From positions 10,561,200-10,625,199 of the forward strand of contig CM032809.1 in assembly GCA_019155185.1 (NCBI GenBank): a stretch of DNA of 64,000 nt, written 5' to 3'. Of the stretch, positions 26,301-40,730 are shown piece after piece; the first letter of the stretch is position 1, and each line of letters starts with the position of its first letter. Below the pieces are notes generated by a model. The model saw only the letters and a program-made list of their open reading frames with translations. It was not told where the DNA came from and searched no databases. The translations under genes and the position numbers were made by a program. The stretch comes from Beaufortia kweichowensis (lineage: Eukaryota > Chordata > Actinopteri > Cypriniformes > Gastromyzontidae).

Positions 26301-29300
26301 ACAGTCTCCTTCTGCCAGCGTCTTCTCTTCACCCATAGTCTTGCAATCCGTCTGTGCAAAGAGAATCAGTTACACGCACAAACACACAGAGGATAAAGCT
26401 GGATAAAACTGATGATGTGTTTATATGGCTTAAAGCTGATTAATTTAACAGAAGATAATCTTCATAATGAGCTCACGGCATTGCTTTGGGGTAAATGCAC
26501 TTTAAATAATTTTTATGAATATAATTTATTCAAGGAGGGAATTCCCATTCATCTCAATGGTGGCACAGTGCACATTTTTCAATTTGCTAATTTTTTTGTA
26601 CTTTTGAATGGCCGTCAAACGAGAAAGATGCTCTTGATGTGGCTATGTTTAGTGTCTTTTGCTTTTCCCTTTAGGGAAGTCAGTGCACTCGGAGACTATT
26701 TCAATCATAACAAGACCACAGTCCTATCTGCTTAAATAGGGAAGATTAATCAAAAATCACTGGCTAAAATTAAATAACATATTTCCGACCAACAGTTTAA
26801 CCTGATATCAACTGTGGCCTAACGTTCGTTTAACTTGCGCCAAAAAACACCAGCTACTGCGCATAAGCAACTTCTGTCCCATTTATAGTAATAGCACTAT
26901 CACAGATTGTTTGGCTATTATCTTTGACGTTATTTGTTGAACAAACTTTGTTAGCATTCGATTTGATGTGTCAGAACACATCAAAGCATAAAACAGACCA
27001 GTTGGCTCTTATGATGTTGGTGATGTCATGATATTTTTTCCTTTTTTGTACAGCAATAAGGAAAATAGCCAGAACATCTTAAAGGAACATTTGTAATACA
27101 TAAAAGAATATTTCAATGATTTAGAAACCTCCAATGGGCCCCTGCATGTCAGAACATGTTTTTCATGCAGAGACTGAGGACTAGATTTTATTACACTTTT
27201 AATGAGACATTTGATTCTTATATAATGAGCGAAGTACAGTTGTCTTGTGCCATTCAGTCTCAAATATTTTGAAAAGCTGTTTATAATTATGAATGAGTTT
27301 TTTATATTATCTAAAAATCTGAAGCAGTACCACAATAACACAATAGTACATACATTTCGGTACCACGTATTACCATCAGATACGACAACAGTACATTAAG
27401 GGTAAACAAAAATGGGTAAACAAGGGTTATTTCTATTTGGCATGGCTATGTAAGTTTATATATTGGCAGAACATCCAGTTTTGAATTTGACAGTCAGGCC
27501 TGTATTTGTTGAGCAAGAACTTTGTAAACTTTTTTATGCAGGACCAACATATAATTTGTTGAGCAAATATATACAGTTTGCACTTAGTTTGACTCAATAG
27601 AAAAATAATTGAAGCCATGAGGGATGTGATGAAAAACATTCAAACAAAACTGTAGGATTTGGGTAAAGTCTAAACACCCATTAACAGCTGACATTAACAG
27701 CTGGAGCAGATACTGCAGCAAAACACAAAAACTGCTGATCCAGTCTAGCACCTACATCTTTTTCTCTTTTTAAGCGAAACTGAACATCTTTTGATGTATA
27801 GGGCTGCAGAACCGTTATATGTGTTCCATAGCACATACATAAGCAAACAGCCCAGCTCAGTCATTTCCGGTCAACTGTCAAATCATCTGTGAAGATGTCT
27901 TTCTACACTCGCTGTCTTCAGGATTTACCTGAAGTGAATATCAATGATGTACACCGGCTTATTCAGGCAAACTCTTCGTCCAGCAAACCGGAAAGATGAT
28001 TTAGGTTGTACATATCCAGTTATATTCATGAAATAAAAGCAAGTAAAGAGCAAATTAAATAATAAAATAAATTAAATAAAAGACTTCTAGTTCTAACGTT
28101 GTGTCTATTTAACTGCTAGAGACTCAAAAGTCTCGACCTCACGGATTTAAAAATACCACAACATTTAACCATGTACAGGAAGTTTACGAGCTTATCCTGA
28201 TGCGGAAGTTCGAAAGAATGGTCAATTCGTACGTATTTTACGAGTTGGCTGTATGAATTGGTGAACTCTGACCTGAGAATCCGTATCACGTGACAAGGTA
28301 ATATACGCAATTTCGAATTCCAAAAGTCTAGTGTGACTGCAGCATTAGCCAAGTCATAAAGTACATACGAATTCCCCGTGAGATTGGATCTATTAAACTC
28401 AGAAGTATAGGATGTGCCAGTACCATAAATGTGTGAGTAACGTACCCAATTGACAATCCGTCTTGTTTGTAAGTTAAAACACAGTATACACAAACAAATG
28501 CCAAAGCATTTTGGAAGGCTTTCATTTTGGAAGGCTCCTGCTTCCTCACAGCTTGCCGGCTATTGAGGTTTATAAAAAATAATTTGAGGATCAAACGATC
28601 TGTTTTGGAGAACTGTTGACATGATCACTTATATCATTACAGTGCCAAATCTTGTGAATTTGCACCTGAAGTACTTTTTCATTTTCTATTTCATCTCACT
28701 TATATAACAAATATTTGGTTTAGTGTCAAAAGTATTGCTTTAGATATTTTAGGCATTCTGAATTGCCGATTTACTTATACATCCCGTGGCACCATTACAA
28801 TGTACATATGTATAGATTTACACATAGTGATGCTCATACATGATACATTCTCTTTTCACCATCACTTCCTTAAATTTCTCCACAGTTTCCGCTCTCAGCT
28901 TCTCTCTCTCTCTGTCTATTTCTCACTTTCCATGCTATGGTGGGAGACCTTACGCTTACAAGACGCTTTTGCTGCTTATGTCCCTCAACGGGCCTCTTTA
29001 CCCAGTCTGTAATTAGACCTGGCCTTATACGCACACACATACATAGCAAGGCCAACTTCATATATCCGAATGTACCTCAAACCAGTATATGACATCAGTG
29101 TTGGTCAGATGAAAAATGCTCCTACCAAACAAAGCCATAGGCTGGCATTTCTGTGATGTAGGCAAGAACTTTTTTGAGCCTATAGATTTATTTCACGCTT
29201 TCCATCACAGTCATCTGTGGTGAAACACACAAGTTTGACCCACTGCCCATTGGCACCACAAGGTCAGACATCCATTACCAGCAATGTAGATAGTAATCTA

Positions 29301-30667
29301 GTAGTTTGGTCAAGGTCATCTTAGTGGATATAATTATAGGTATAATACACTGCGAATTGGGTTTGGAAGGTGTAATTATATAACATGAAATAAAGGTGTT
29401 TAGAAACAGATGTATTTAAATTACAATGTACCATGACAGTGAAATATTTAGAACACACAATGTAATCTGCTCATGGTATAACATTAATTTCTTTTATTGT
29501 CAAAGTGACCAAATTGATGTTGTGAATACTTCAATTATGTTTGGGTCACTGTTTTTACTTTATGTATATGATCTTTAGTATTCAGTGCTTTTATGCCAGA
29601 TATTTATATAAAAAATGTAAATGACCCTGATTCCTGCAGATGACTCTGTGATATTGTGTGTGTTTAGATTGCCACCTGCTGTTAAAAAAGAGCTCTACAT
29701 TAGGTCGAAACTCGTTGCAATAACTAAATAAACACGCCAGGTGTCAGTATTCTACTATACATCAGTATAATGCAGTCTGTAGATTAGCACTACATTTTAA
29801 TTATGATGATTTGTGATGAGGATGATGAGGATTAAGAAACAATAAAAAATGTGATAATTTGGGTAATCTGGATAATCGGTTAATAATACTTGATTGCGCA
29901 TGGCAATAAATAAAAGGCAATAAATAAATGTGTTTTAAAATAACTGTGTTTTAAATGGCTGTGAAACATTTTATGTCTGGTTTGAACTTGCAGTTTCTAG
30001 AAGTACAGAAGTACAGTCTTGCAAACTCCAGAAATCTTATTGAGCAACACCACTTGTTTTAATGACATGGGAATCCAAATTCACCTGCATCTCACATAAT
30101 CACCTGTCCTGTGTGTGATTCGTTTTTTAAATCCTTTGATGTTCACTAGTGGTTTGCATTATTCACTTAGGCTTACAGATCATCACTTGTATGGGTCATT
30201 ATATAAACCCACTGAAATAGTTCCAGGGAATTAAAACATCAATTGAAATGCATCCAGTGAGAGTAGAAACACCCAGCTCGGGCTCACCTGTCACTGCTCG
30301 CACCAATGGAATAATTCCAAATGTTTGTGCAAAATGGTTTTTAGTTGCTAGGAGACATGTATATTCTTTATTATAGTAATTACATAGCAACACAATCTTT
30401 CAACAGTTCTGCTTAGATATGACTGATGGTGCATAAAAATATCACTACTGAACAGAGCAATCAAGCATATGATTTGTAAGGCAATTAGGTTTCTGTGTTT
30501 TATGTGCAAGTGTTCTTTGGATGGTTTGTCTTGATTGTAACTTTATTTTGATTTATCCTCTGAACTTTAGAGACTGTAAAGCCATCATTAAGTAACATCT
30601 GATATTTCAGTATTATTGCCACTATTACTAATAGCAAGAATTATAAAAGTGATCAAATTAATCTACA

Positions 30668-30770
30668 GAAACTGTTGGTAACCAAACAACATCATCCAGT
30701 ATTGACTTCCATTGTATGGACACAAAACCACTGAGACATTTCTTAAAATGTCTTTGTTTGTGTTAAAAAA
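30668..30770. mobile_element. Foldback MITE remnant
   Basis: The segment carries 'TTGGTAACCAAACAACAT', 'TTGACTTCCATTGTATGGAC' and a diverged 'CATTTCTTAAAATGTCTTTG', the interior of the foldback family seen complete at 44.4 kb and nearly complete at 32.35 kb. Both ends are missing. The family looks like the palindromic short elements described from cyprinids; name not assigned. Confidence 0.6.
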
Positions 30771-32347
30771 ACAAAAAAGAAATCCAGCAAAGCACACACA
30801 TGAAAGTCAAGGCAGTAATGTTTACATGATGTAAAAAAATCCAACAGGAGCAATAGAAATAAAATGTCAACTATTTCATAACGATTATCATAATTGTATT
30901 TGTTGTATATCATATACAGTAGAGTCAGGGATATCCTCATTTCAGCAGCAGGGGTCAGTTAGGGCCTTAACACATTTATGCTGTTAGAAATGTGGTGTAT
31001 TGCTTATTAAATTCCTCCTGCACACTTAATGTGTTGACAGTAACCATGGCCATGTAAAAGACATGAAGTATACAGTCTGAAAATGTCAGCCCTGCCTGGC
31101 TTCTCTTGCTTGGCTCGCTAATCCACAGATTTAGAAGAGGATGATGTTGAAATAAAGAAAACAGGACAAAACCTAGTAAATGTCAGTTGTTTGCTGGAAC
31201 ATTTAATATGTTGAAAATAACCAAAAATAATCAGTTGATTGAATCACATAAACAGAATTGAGCAATACAAACTCACAAAAAGGCAACAAGCTGTGGCCAA
31301 GACTAGCAATTAACAAACAACACGGATCAGTTTTATCCTGGCAACAGTGTTGAACTTGCTCAGAAAAACTCTTGCAGAAGAAATGGCTTTGAACTTTAAG
31401 TGCACTATGAAGATCTAAGAGATGGATAATTATCACATGCATCATGCCTTGAGTGGTAGGGTTTTAATGCCAAAGATTTATATCTTTTCAACTTACTATA
31501 TCTGAACAGGCGGTTTTTTGACTATGAGGTGTAATTAAAGTTAATTTAATTGGTTGCTTTGAGCAAAACAACATGAATTGCATCAGAGAGATTGCTTTTT
31601 GAGTTGTAAAGAGCTACCTCAATTATTGTCTTAAATATCAGTCACTATATTACATAAATGGTCATGAATAAATAATTGCAGTTGAATTGTGGTTGTTTTG
31701 TATGTGCGTGTTGACTGTTACCTTAAAAGGGCAACAGACACTCTTGTCATCTGAAAAAAATGAAACCGAATTGATTTGGAGACAAATTATTTCTCATTTC
31801 ATTTAACTCTGTAATAATCTTCACATCACTAACTCATCAATAGGATAAAACTGAACATAACACCCTCCTTGCTCTTTTCTTTTGAGTTGTTTTAGCTTAG
31901 AGTATTGCTACCAGATGGTTGCCAAACTTGATTAAGCGCTTCTACGATAAATTCACTTTGACATGAACATTTGAAAACGATCAATATGATTTACATTTTT
32001 TGGTGCAAAGTGATTTAATGTTCTCAAAGAGACAAAAGTCATCAATGAGATCATTGACACGTCAAAAAGAGAAATGAAAAACGATCGACCAAAGTGTCCT
32101 CACCCTAAACTCTTCTCATCTCTTTCCAGCAGAGCGGTGAAACAAGACTTGGAAATCCTATCCGTGACCTCTGTGGGTGGCCACGGCACTTGACAAGCGG
32201 AGATACAGCCAGGTGATATCCGAGCGGTCACAGTGTGTCTACCAAACACACACACACAATCTTCAAGAAACCTCATATATTTACAGACACTTAAGTCAAA
32301 AATGCTTTACCTTCCAGTCCATCAAAGAATGTTTGAACCAAAAGATC

Positions 32348-32640
32348 TTAAAGGGATAGTTCACCTAAAAATTAAATTTATGTTATAATTTTTACACCCT
32401 CATGTCATTAGAAACCTGTGTAAGACTTTCTTTCTTCTGTGGAAAACAAAAGAAGATATTTTGAGAAATGTGTCCATACAATGGAAGTCAATGGGGGTCA
32501 ATGTTGTTTGGTTACCAACATTCTTCAAAATACCTTGTTTGTTGTTCTGCAGAAGAAAGAAAGTTATACAGGTATGGAATCACATGAGAATGAGTAAATG
32601 ATTAAACATTTTTCATTTATGAATGAACTTTATATTTAAT
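32348..32640. mobile_element. Foldback MITE, nearly complete copy
   Basis: It begins TTAA then 'AGGGATAGTTCACC', continues with 'CACCCTCATGTCATT' and 'AAAAGAAGATATTTTGAGAA', turns at 'AATGGAAGTCAATGGGG', and returns through 'ACATTCTTCAAAATA', 'AGAAGAAAGAAAGTTATACA' and 'GAATGAGTAAATGATTAA', which mirror the first half. The far terminus is eroded (ATGAACTTTATATTT). No coding capacity. Same family as the 44.4 kb copy. Confidence 0.8.
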
Positions 32641-33284
32641 GATAAAGGTTTTCAAGTATGCTTCATGTGATTGTAGGACAACTAGATTAGATTTCTTACA
32701 AATTGGTCATAAAATGTGATCTAATTATCATCTAAGCCACAACAATAGACAAACACAGTCTGTCAACACCAGTTACGGACCAGCTGACCTGTAGAATTAA
32801 ATAATTTAACCAACAATAAGAAAGGAAACAACCCTTTAATATCACAATTATTTCTCATAGACATCAATGAGATTAATTAGAGTGCAAATGAAAGCTTTTG
32901 TATCTCAGATGTTTCTCCTAAAAAAAACAGACATCTCAGAAATGAGTCTATATTCAGACTAGAATCAGAAAAGATCCTAACAATGTCACTGACTGAGTTC
33001 AGATTTTCCAAGTCTGTAATTTAAAGGCAATATTATTAAAATATGTACTCAAACATTTTCTTAAATGTTCTCAAAAATATAAATTTATACCCAAATCCAG
33101 ATGTAGATGAAACACAACTGAGAACTTCATCACATCTCCTGAGCTATGAAGAGCATACTCTGAACAGTAAGATTTTTCTCTTATTGCATTGTTTCATGAC
33201 TATATTTTGTCTTTGTCTATTGTTGTGACAAATCTATCCAAATAGATATTTTTTTTTAGCCTTTTTATAATTTTTTGGAAAGAA

Positions 33285-33435
33285 AGTGTAGCGAGACAGG
33301 AAGTGATTGGGAGGAGAGAGAGGGTAGTGGATTCGGAAAGGACGCCAGAGCCGGGATGCGAACTTGCGTCGCCGAAGCACAGTTGCGTTGTATATGTCCG
33401 GAGCGCTGTACACTCAGCCACAGGCTCCGACCTGT
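33285..33435 (-). repeat. tRNA-derived SINE of a second family, minus
   Basis: On the minus strand the head reads 'CCTGTGGCTGAGTGTACAGC', a Ser/Leu-type A box. It is followed by 'GACGCAAGTTCGCATCCCGG', a good B box, then a pyrimidine-rich body ending 'CTTCCTGTCTCGCTACAC'. The head differs from the SINEs at 1.1, 25.3 and 57.2 kb, so it is a separate family. An open frame crosses it but is only the SINE read through. Confidence 0.75.
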
Positions 33436-34179
33436 CCAAATAGATTAAAATGGTTTACATACTTTTTACTATAATTGTACATTAATTCACATACACATTT
33501 ACTCACTGTGAAAATACTCCTTTGGCATATTAGGGTTCACTGCTATGTAAACTTATTTTAAAAATGACCTAAGACGGCCAGCAGGTCACAGAGGTCTGAT
33601 CTGTCTGTAACCAGAAACCCTTCTAACGTCTTAGATTTAAGGTGCTTTATCTCAAGCTGTTTGACCAACTAGAAGTGTCGGGCATGTAAACATCACAGCC
33701 TTTTACTCCATGGTTCAACAACTTTCAATAAATCTTCAAAAAGAGCCAGACCGCCTGCCAACATCCTTAAACAGGCCGTGCCAGGTGTCGTTTTCTGTCG
33801 ACAGCAAAAGGTAAAATCACATCCAGAGGTTTTTTAGTTTTTATCTAAGCTAAGGCAAAGTCTTCTAATCACAGAACAAAATTTACCTTGATTTTCTAGG
33901 TGGGGTCATGGGTCATGACATGATAGCAACATCCCCTGTCAAGCTACAGAGTGTCTACAGGCAGTAAAAGTAAGATAGATTTCCCACACCTCTAGAGAGC
34001 AAAAGTGACAAAACGCTTTATACATCTGCCCATAAAAAAAGTAAAAAAGAGTCCATTGTGGTTTGATCCCATTCAAGCAGGTTTCAGAGTGTGATGCAAT
34101 ACAGATAACCAGAGAAAGGCATCGCTCCAAACATGAGGTCACAGCGGTATCATGTGCTTCCATACACACAGCGCCGACA

Positions 34180-34420
34180 CATGATATGTAATAAGGAACA
34201 AATAGTGCTGTTTTTTTAACTGCATTTCCTCTCTTACTGGATTAGATGTCTCCACCAACAAAAACAGTCTCGTGTATGGGATACGCAGTCACGGTGATGA
34301 GCGGTCTCATCATTACCCAGAACACAGAGGAGCGGGGGGTTCGCAACACTTAAAAGCAGCCTATAGACTTGAGCCGTGACCGTGGGGCACTGTGATTGTA
34401 CTATGGGAACAGATTCTTCT
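34180..34420. promoter_or_regulatory. Candidate regulatory island
   Basis: A non-repetitive patch with CpG-bearing words ('ATACGCAGTCACGGTGATGA', 'GAGCGGGGGGTTCGC', 'GAGCCGTGACCGTGGGGC') in AT-rich desert between meox2 and sostdc1. No exon features. Weak evidence. Confidence 0.2.
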
Positions 34421-36329
34421 GTGATCCAAGTGTCTTTCTGTATGAATACTCATATAGATTTGATAGCATTGATCACTGGATATGTGTGGTGATGGTTACA
34501 GGATTTTAGGTTTTCTGTGCCTAGTATTTAAAAATCTGATTATAAAAGTGGTGTAAAGGATTAGTGCTTTTATTTAGATTTTAGATTTTTAGGATATTGG
34601 TTTCTGCACATTGTGTATTGCAGAATAAACTCCAACAGGGGAACAGGGTTATTGTATCACTCCGACCGACGGCTTGTACATTATCATGCCACATGAGTAA
34701 ATTATTGATTTGAAATATTGATTTGAAATGCTTTATAAACTAAGAGAGAAAAAACGTTTCCTATCAGCTATAGGCACAACTGTCAGCCAAGACACGACAT
34801 TCAGACAAGACTCAATTTGGTTTAAGCATTTGTAGTATAATCTCATATATGTTATTAATTAGGCGTATTTCTATATAATTTATTTGTAAGTAAATTATTT
34901 TCATTGTCAAGTTTACTCGCAGTACTCTTTGTGTGATTAGTTTTGAACTGTTGTTATCAGGGAATGTCATACCTTGGAATGTCATGACTGACCAATCACA
35001 ATCAAGTATTCCAGAGCTGTGTAATAAGGTAAGATTAGTCATTCTTTCAAAAAGCACATTAAAATTTGTCTAGTGATACAATACATTTTTAAACAAATCA
35101 CCAGTAAATGTTTACACCACTTTTAAATGAAATCTGAAAAAAATCAGGGCATTGTGACATTTTCACAATGAACCGACCTTAAAATAGGAAGCGAGATAAT
35201 GATTTATCATGAGACACAGAGGATCAGCTAATTTGAACATTGACATTTGAAGAAATAAAGCACGAAACAAGAAAAGACAGTAGGAGAGAAATAGAGATAG
35301 GACAGGAAACAGCACAAAGAAGTCCTGGACGCTCTCGGTCTGCAGATGTTGGCCTAGTCCAGCCCACCCACGTTGGCCCCAGTGATCTCTGATGGCGATG
35401 AATGATGATGTCACAATCGCTCAGGCCAGAAGACAGAAGGAAAAAACTTATCATCACTGATGCAACAAACCGTAAAGAGCGCACACAGATACAGATATCG
35501 TATGTGTATGCTTGTATACACAAACTGTAAGCACTTAAACACATTAATGTTAAACATGCAGTTAAGCCTTTTGCATGTTCAAGAAGGTCAATTAAAAATC
35601 AAACCTATAGAATTACATTTTTAAGATATTGTAGTTGAATATATAGTGAGCAGAAACTGTAAATAATTATCATTTTAAATTTCTACACAGCAGTATTATG
35701 CAAAAACAATATGAAGCTGTTTGTATTTTATCTATGCTAAATGTTACATGTGTAGCATACAGTTTGTAAGTTTATGCTTAAAAAAGAAATCGCTGACACT
35801 TGCTAAATATGACGATTTGAAAACACTTGAAGAGATGAGTGCGCAGGGAAAGATCAGGCGACTTGTTGCTGCTTGTTCAACTTCTTTCTTATCAAAATAA
35901 TTCCTCAGGCTGTTTTAATATTAACATGGGTGGTCTAGTTTATTTATCCATTTTAATGCATTCTAGTTAAAAAACATCTGGTTTTCCTTCATTGTCATTC
36001 TATTGCAAATTTTTTGATATACAAAATTTGGCAACTATTTTAATTCGACTCTCTGGTGGGAATTACTGGTGGAATGATTACAGCATCCCAGTAATGCAAA
36101 CAAATGTGGCACAAATATAGTAAATGAGTTTACCAATTTGACTTTGTTTGTATCTACAGGGATGTTCTTGGATATTTTTGGACAAACAAAATATTCTGCA
36201 CCACCAACATTTACTGCTTGAATAAAGAATTCGGTTTGTTAATATACTAACTTATGATACATGGTTATTATGTCTAATAATTTCTGTGACCACAGCAGAG
36301 TCTCGTATTCAGCTGTTAACGGCTAAGAG

Positions 36330-36360
36330 CAGCTTATAAATTGTACCAATTTATAAGCTG
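36330..36360. repeat. Perfect 14-bp inverted repeat with 3-nt spacer
   Basis: Arms 'CAGCTTATAAATTG' and 'CAATTTATAAGCTG' match exactly around 'TAC'. A further 'GTACCA' follows the right arm, so 'GTACCA' is also directly repeated. Possibly the footprint of a small transposition or a template-switch event. No function inferred. Confidence 0.9.
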
Positions 36361-37141
36361 TACCATACTTGGATCTCCACGAACGTTCCAAAGACAACGC
36401 TTTTACTGCCAGTTGAAAGAAATACACAGCAACTCAAAATACTCATATAGGAAACCAATATATTAATGTGACATTTTCTTTTCCCTGAATACTGCCAAAT
36501 GCCATACAGCCCTGCATGTGGTATTTCCCTCAATACTCCTGCCAGCTGCCAAGTTGTATTTTTCAAATGAAGTGACAGAAGAAACACGTTCTCTAACGAT
36601 GGAAAAATACACCATTGTGTCAGAAGACCCTAAATCTATGTGTCTGATCATCATCCGCTGCATTAATAACAAGGATTAAGTGAGCTCACAATCTGTGTTG
36701 TCACAACAGTGATGAATGAAAAATGATTTTGGTTAAGAAATAGTGTTTGGGTAGTGTGGTGACTGTAGTGCCCAGCAGTGCTAAAATAAGATAAAACAGA
36801 CTTAAAATTAGGGTAGGCAGTTTTGTAGGGTTTAGCAAAAGTTATGCAAATTCATAGGTTAATAGGACATCTTATTGCCTTTATTGCCACAGAATGGAAG
36901 GATTGGATTAACATTTTCATGTCTTGAGACCTCCAAAAAAGATATTTTTTAATATTTGGACCATTTTAATTATTGATTGCTATGTGACTTTTAACCAGTA
37001 TAAAAATGTTTGTGAAATGTATTGTCTACCATAGCCTTAAGGCATAATAAACTTCATTCACCAGGTTCAGAAATTGGTGCAGGTGTCATAGACAAAGAAA
37101 AGCTAGGCAAGTAATTTCTGTCTCTTTGACCCGATTCAAAG

Positions 37142-37226
37142 GAATTTAGCACGCACGTCTTTTCAAATGACTTACAGTGCATTTAAGATATACATTTTAT
37201 GAGTATGTGCGTGACCTGGGAATCAA
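37142..37226 (-). repeat. SINE 3' portion, minus orientation
   Basis: Read on the minus strand it gives 'TTCCCAGGTCACGCACATAC', then 'AAATGTATATCTTAAATGCA', 'CTGTAAGTCATTTGAAAAGA' and 'CGTGCGTGCTAAATTCC'. This follows the middle and tail of the SINE family seen at 57.2 kb. The tRNA head is absent. Confidence 0.6.
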
Positions 37227-38199
37227 AAAAGGGAATGTGAGGATAACCCTAATTCTATTTGCATTGCTAATACTTGCCTACAGTATGTTTGTGCAGATTT
37301 TTCCCACCAAAAAAATGATGTTACTTTCTGGATAATGTCATTAAGGACCTGGCTTTTAAAGGGATTACAAATTACAGCATTGTTTAAAAAAAATAAAGTA
37401 ACACCTAATATCCTGTATTACTTGAGTATTTAATCCAGACGTAAAACAGACATATGACCTAATGACTATATGTAGTTTGGACATAACTGTAGTTTTTTAC
37501 TTATTTTTATGAAAGTAATATGAAGTAATACTCTTAAAAAAATGAAGAATGAATATTGCTGTCTTATTTTGATAGTAGTAGATACTTCTATAAGATTCTG
37601 CTGACGTGGAGTAATTTAGCTACTTTCCGAGACATCAGAGATAATATCAATTAACTTTCATAGTTTTTATAGTTTCACTTTGCTTAGCTGTAAAATAAGC
37701 TGCCTAACAACAATCAGTTATTCTATATAGACACTTTGCAAAATGACTTTTGTTTATTGTGTGGTTTCAAAGAGTGGATCAAATTTAATTTGTAAAGATA
37801 AACTGTACATGTTACAGACATTAACGCTCAGCAGGTCTCTACCTATCCTCTTCAACACTCAGCTAAGACACGTCTATAAAAACATAAACAGATTAATGTC
37901 AATAATGTGCTTTAGAACACGGTGGAATGTGTGGCACTATAACATGCCAAATGAAATACAGTAGTATCAACATACAGAATCTTTCTCAGTGACTTTAACA
38001 GAACCGTGCATTGCAAGTTTATCTGTCCAAAACAACACAAAATATTCCTCTGTCATGCTGTCAGTGCCTGACATTCCCAATTTTATTTTCTTTCATTTTG
38101 TTTCTGCCTCTGTGAGGTCCAAAATAACAGTAACAGATTCATAATTGGATGTATTAGCATGGAAACCAGGGGCCTCTAAAACACTGAAGGTCTTTGTTT

Positions 38200-38540
38200 T
38201 TGCACAAGATGGGCTTTAGCTGAAGGATGAAGCCATCTCTCAAGAGCATCTTTGTTGAATGAGAAACAGGTGTGGTTGCATTCACACACATTTCTCTCAT
38301 GTCTCAGCGGCCGGATGCCTTCAACACCCATCTAAAGGCCTTTTCACATGACTTCAGTCAGGACCTCAGTGCACCGCTAACGTAACACTCACCTCTGTGG
38401 AGATAGCATCATCGAGGGCCGATTTTACGAGGTTGCTTTGGTAGCATGAAAGCTTGAAGTGTAACACATTTGACATGCATTTGAACTCTGAACAGGAAGA
38501 ACGTCCCGCCAATGATTTTGGTGCATTGCAGAAGGACAGG
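38200..38540. promoter_or_regulatory. Candidate island downstream of sostdc1
   Basis: A unique, less AT-rich stretch about 2.5-3 kb beyond the sostdc1 stop codon, with 'CTCAGCGGCCGGATGCC' and 'CATCGAGGGCCGATTTTACG'. No exon or repeat features recognised. Regulatory role is a guess from position and composition. Confidence 0.2.
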
Positions 38541-40439
38541 ACTCATGGATTTACAACACTTGGGTGCACTTCACACTGCATGTGGTTTGGAACAGTTTTA
38601 AGATCATTTCAACATCATAAATAAAGCAAACAGGCTTGTTTTATTCAATCCAGTTTTGTGGGAGATTTGCTCAGCCGATCTATATTTACACACCCCACAA
38701 ATAAACAATATTGGAGATTTTGTCTGAGGAGCTTATTAAAAAGAAAGATTAGTATTGTGGCTGCACTTTATCTCTTAGATCCTCATCTGGCCCTCTGCCT
38801 GGTTATAAGTATGTCATGATTAATTGTGCATCATTACTGTGAGGATTGTTACCACATGCATAGACCAAACCCACCACCCCCAGCCACATTTGCACAGTTA
38901 GGTAGTATTCAAATATATCCTTTTCATAAAGTTTTGACAGGTATGCTGGGTTATTGAAAACACAACTTTTGTGGGGTTTTGTGTCACAAACGATCAATAA
39001 AGAAAAAAACACAAAGCAATAAAGAGAAAAAATAAAATACAGATAAAACAGCTATAAAAAATTAACAAGGAAATAAAAAATATTTTAATTACAGATTTTT
39101 TACAGATTTTTGTACAGTGTAAAGGAGGGGGTTTTGGGGTGCAGCAGTCATTTTTGGCACATTGTATCGTGTTGACAGAGTGAGTTAAACATCACTAACT
39201 GCATGAATGTACTGATGTTAAGCATTGCCCTGAGCTTGTTATAAGTGAATGGAGTTTATTGAGAACTGATAACTGTTGTGAAATTATGCATAGCAATGTA
39301 AAACTATAGCAAATCATGAAACGTGTGTAAATGGTGTGACAGACAGGTAGTTGCATCTCTAACGCAATGGTTGGCATGAGTTGGCAATGACATGTCAAAC
39401 GGATCAAATAAAATGTGCAGGCCAACTTATTTACTGCCAACTTGAATTAAAAGGACATGTAACCATTTCATGAGGTGCTAATTTCGTATGAATTTTGTAG
39501 GATGTTAATTTAAAATCTGAAATGTATTAGAAATTGAAAAGGCAAGAATAAAGCTCCATCCATAACACCATCCCAAACCTATATGTCATCGAAATGAAAA
39601 CAGATTTATAAATAAGATCATATAAAATGATAAAATTAGCCTAATAAAATAGTTAAAAATTGCCATGAGATTTTGTAGATACCTCTGCACTCGCATCATT
39701 TTGTAGTATAAATAAGTAATCAAATTATCTACTTTAAATGACGAAATGTATACAGTTAAAAGTCGCGCTTCACAAACATTAAGTGTTTCTGAGGACAGAA
39801 TTACACAAATAAAATTTTACACGCAACATCATAGTTCATAGTGTGTTGTGTAAGTGCATAGATTTGTATAATACACAATTTCACATGCAACTAAAGACTG
39901 TTTATTTTCCATGGAGAAGTCAAATACAGAGTTGTGGTCTGCACATTAAACCATTGAAGAAATATTTTAACATTAGAACGTGTACAGGTTTGGGTTAAGC
40001 TGATCTATTTCTTAGTGGTTTTCAGTCTGGAAAGTCTGAAATAGATGACGTAAATAAACAAAACATTACCTAGCATGAACCTGTGTTTAAAACACATCAT
40101 CTCTCTCTTTGGGGTATGCACAGTATTTGGTAGTTGAGCTTTTAAATAACAGCAGGTGGTCTTTGCATCTCAAGCTCTCTGGAGGCAAATCTGTTGTCAG
40201 GGATAATTATAGAGAATGTGACAAAAGCTTCAGTTTTTGATTCTACCTATCAACACGCCATACACACTAAACATTCTTTAAAGAGCCTTGACTCATGATC
40301 TAACCTGCTTCGGTTTGTAAGCTTTATTTACACTCTTTTAGTCAGCCTGAATATGACCCCAGGAGGTAAAGGTGCATAATACAAAAGACATGTAAAATGT
40401 TGCAATTGCTTTTCTTTTTAATAGCTTGGCTTTTCAAAA

Positions 40440-40730
40440 TCTATTCCTAGAGGGTCCACATGTGATCTTCTTCCAGTAAGCAGCAGGGTAACCTGTGCAG
40501 CGTCATCTTCCTCTATCTGAATTCCCGGATTTATAACATCTGAGGAATCTGAGTGGAAATATAACCTGTGGCACGACTACATGACTTTCAGAATGGCAGA
40601 ATGAAAAGATACGGGACACGATGAAGTAGCTTTAACATATCGTCGCCTAAAAGTAGCTGATGTGCCCACAGGTGAGCACAGCTTCTCACAACAATGCAGC
40701 GCTGAGTTACACGTGAGAAAGGATTCGCTT
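40440..40730. promoter_or_regulatory. Candidate 3' regulatory island of sostdc1
   Basis: Balanced-composition unique sequence just downstream of the predicted end of sostdc1, containing 'GGTAACCTGTGCAGCGTCAT', 'AATTCCCGGATTTATAAC' and 'CACGTGAGAAAGG'. It could be a distal enhancer or, less likely, an extension of the 3' untranslated region. No coding frame. Confidence 0.25.

Noticed and set aside
33200..33439. Open frame on the minus strand
   Set aside because: It is the tRNA-derived SINE at 33285-33435 read through.
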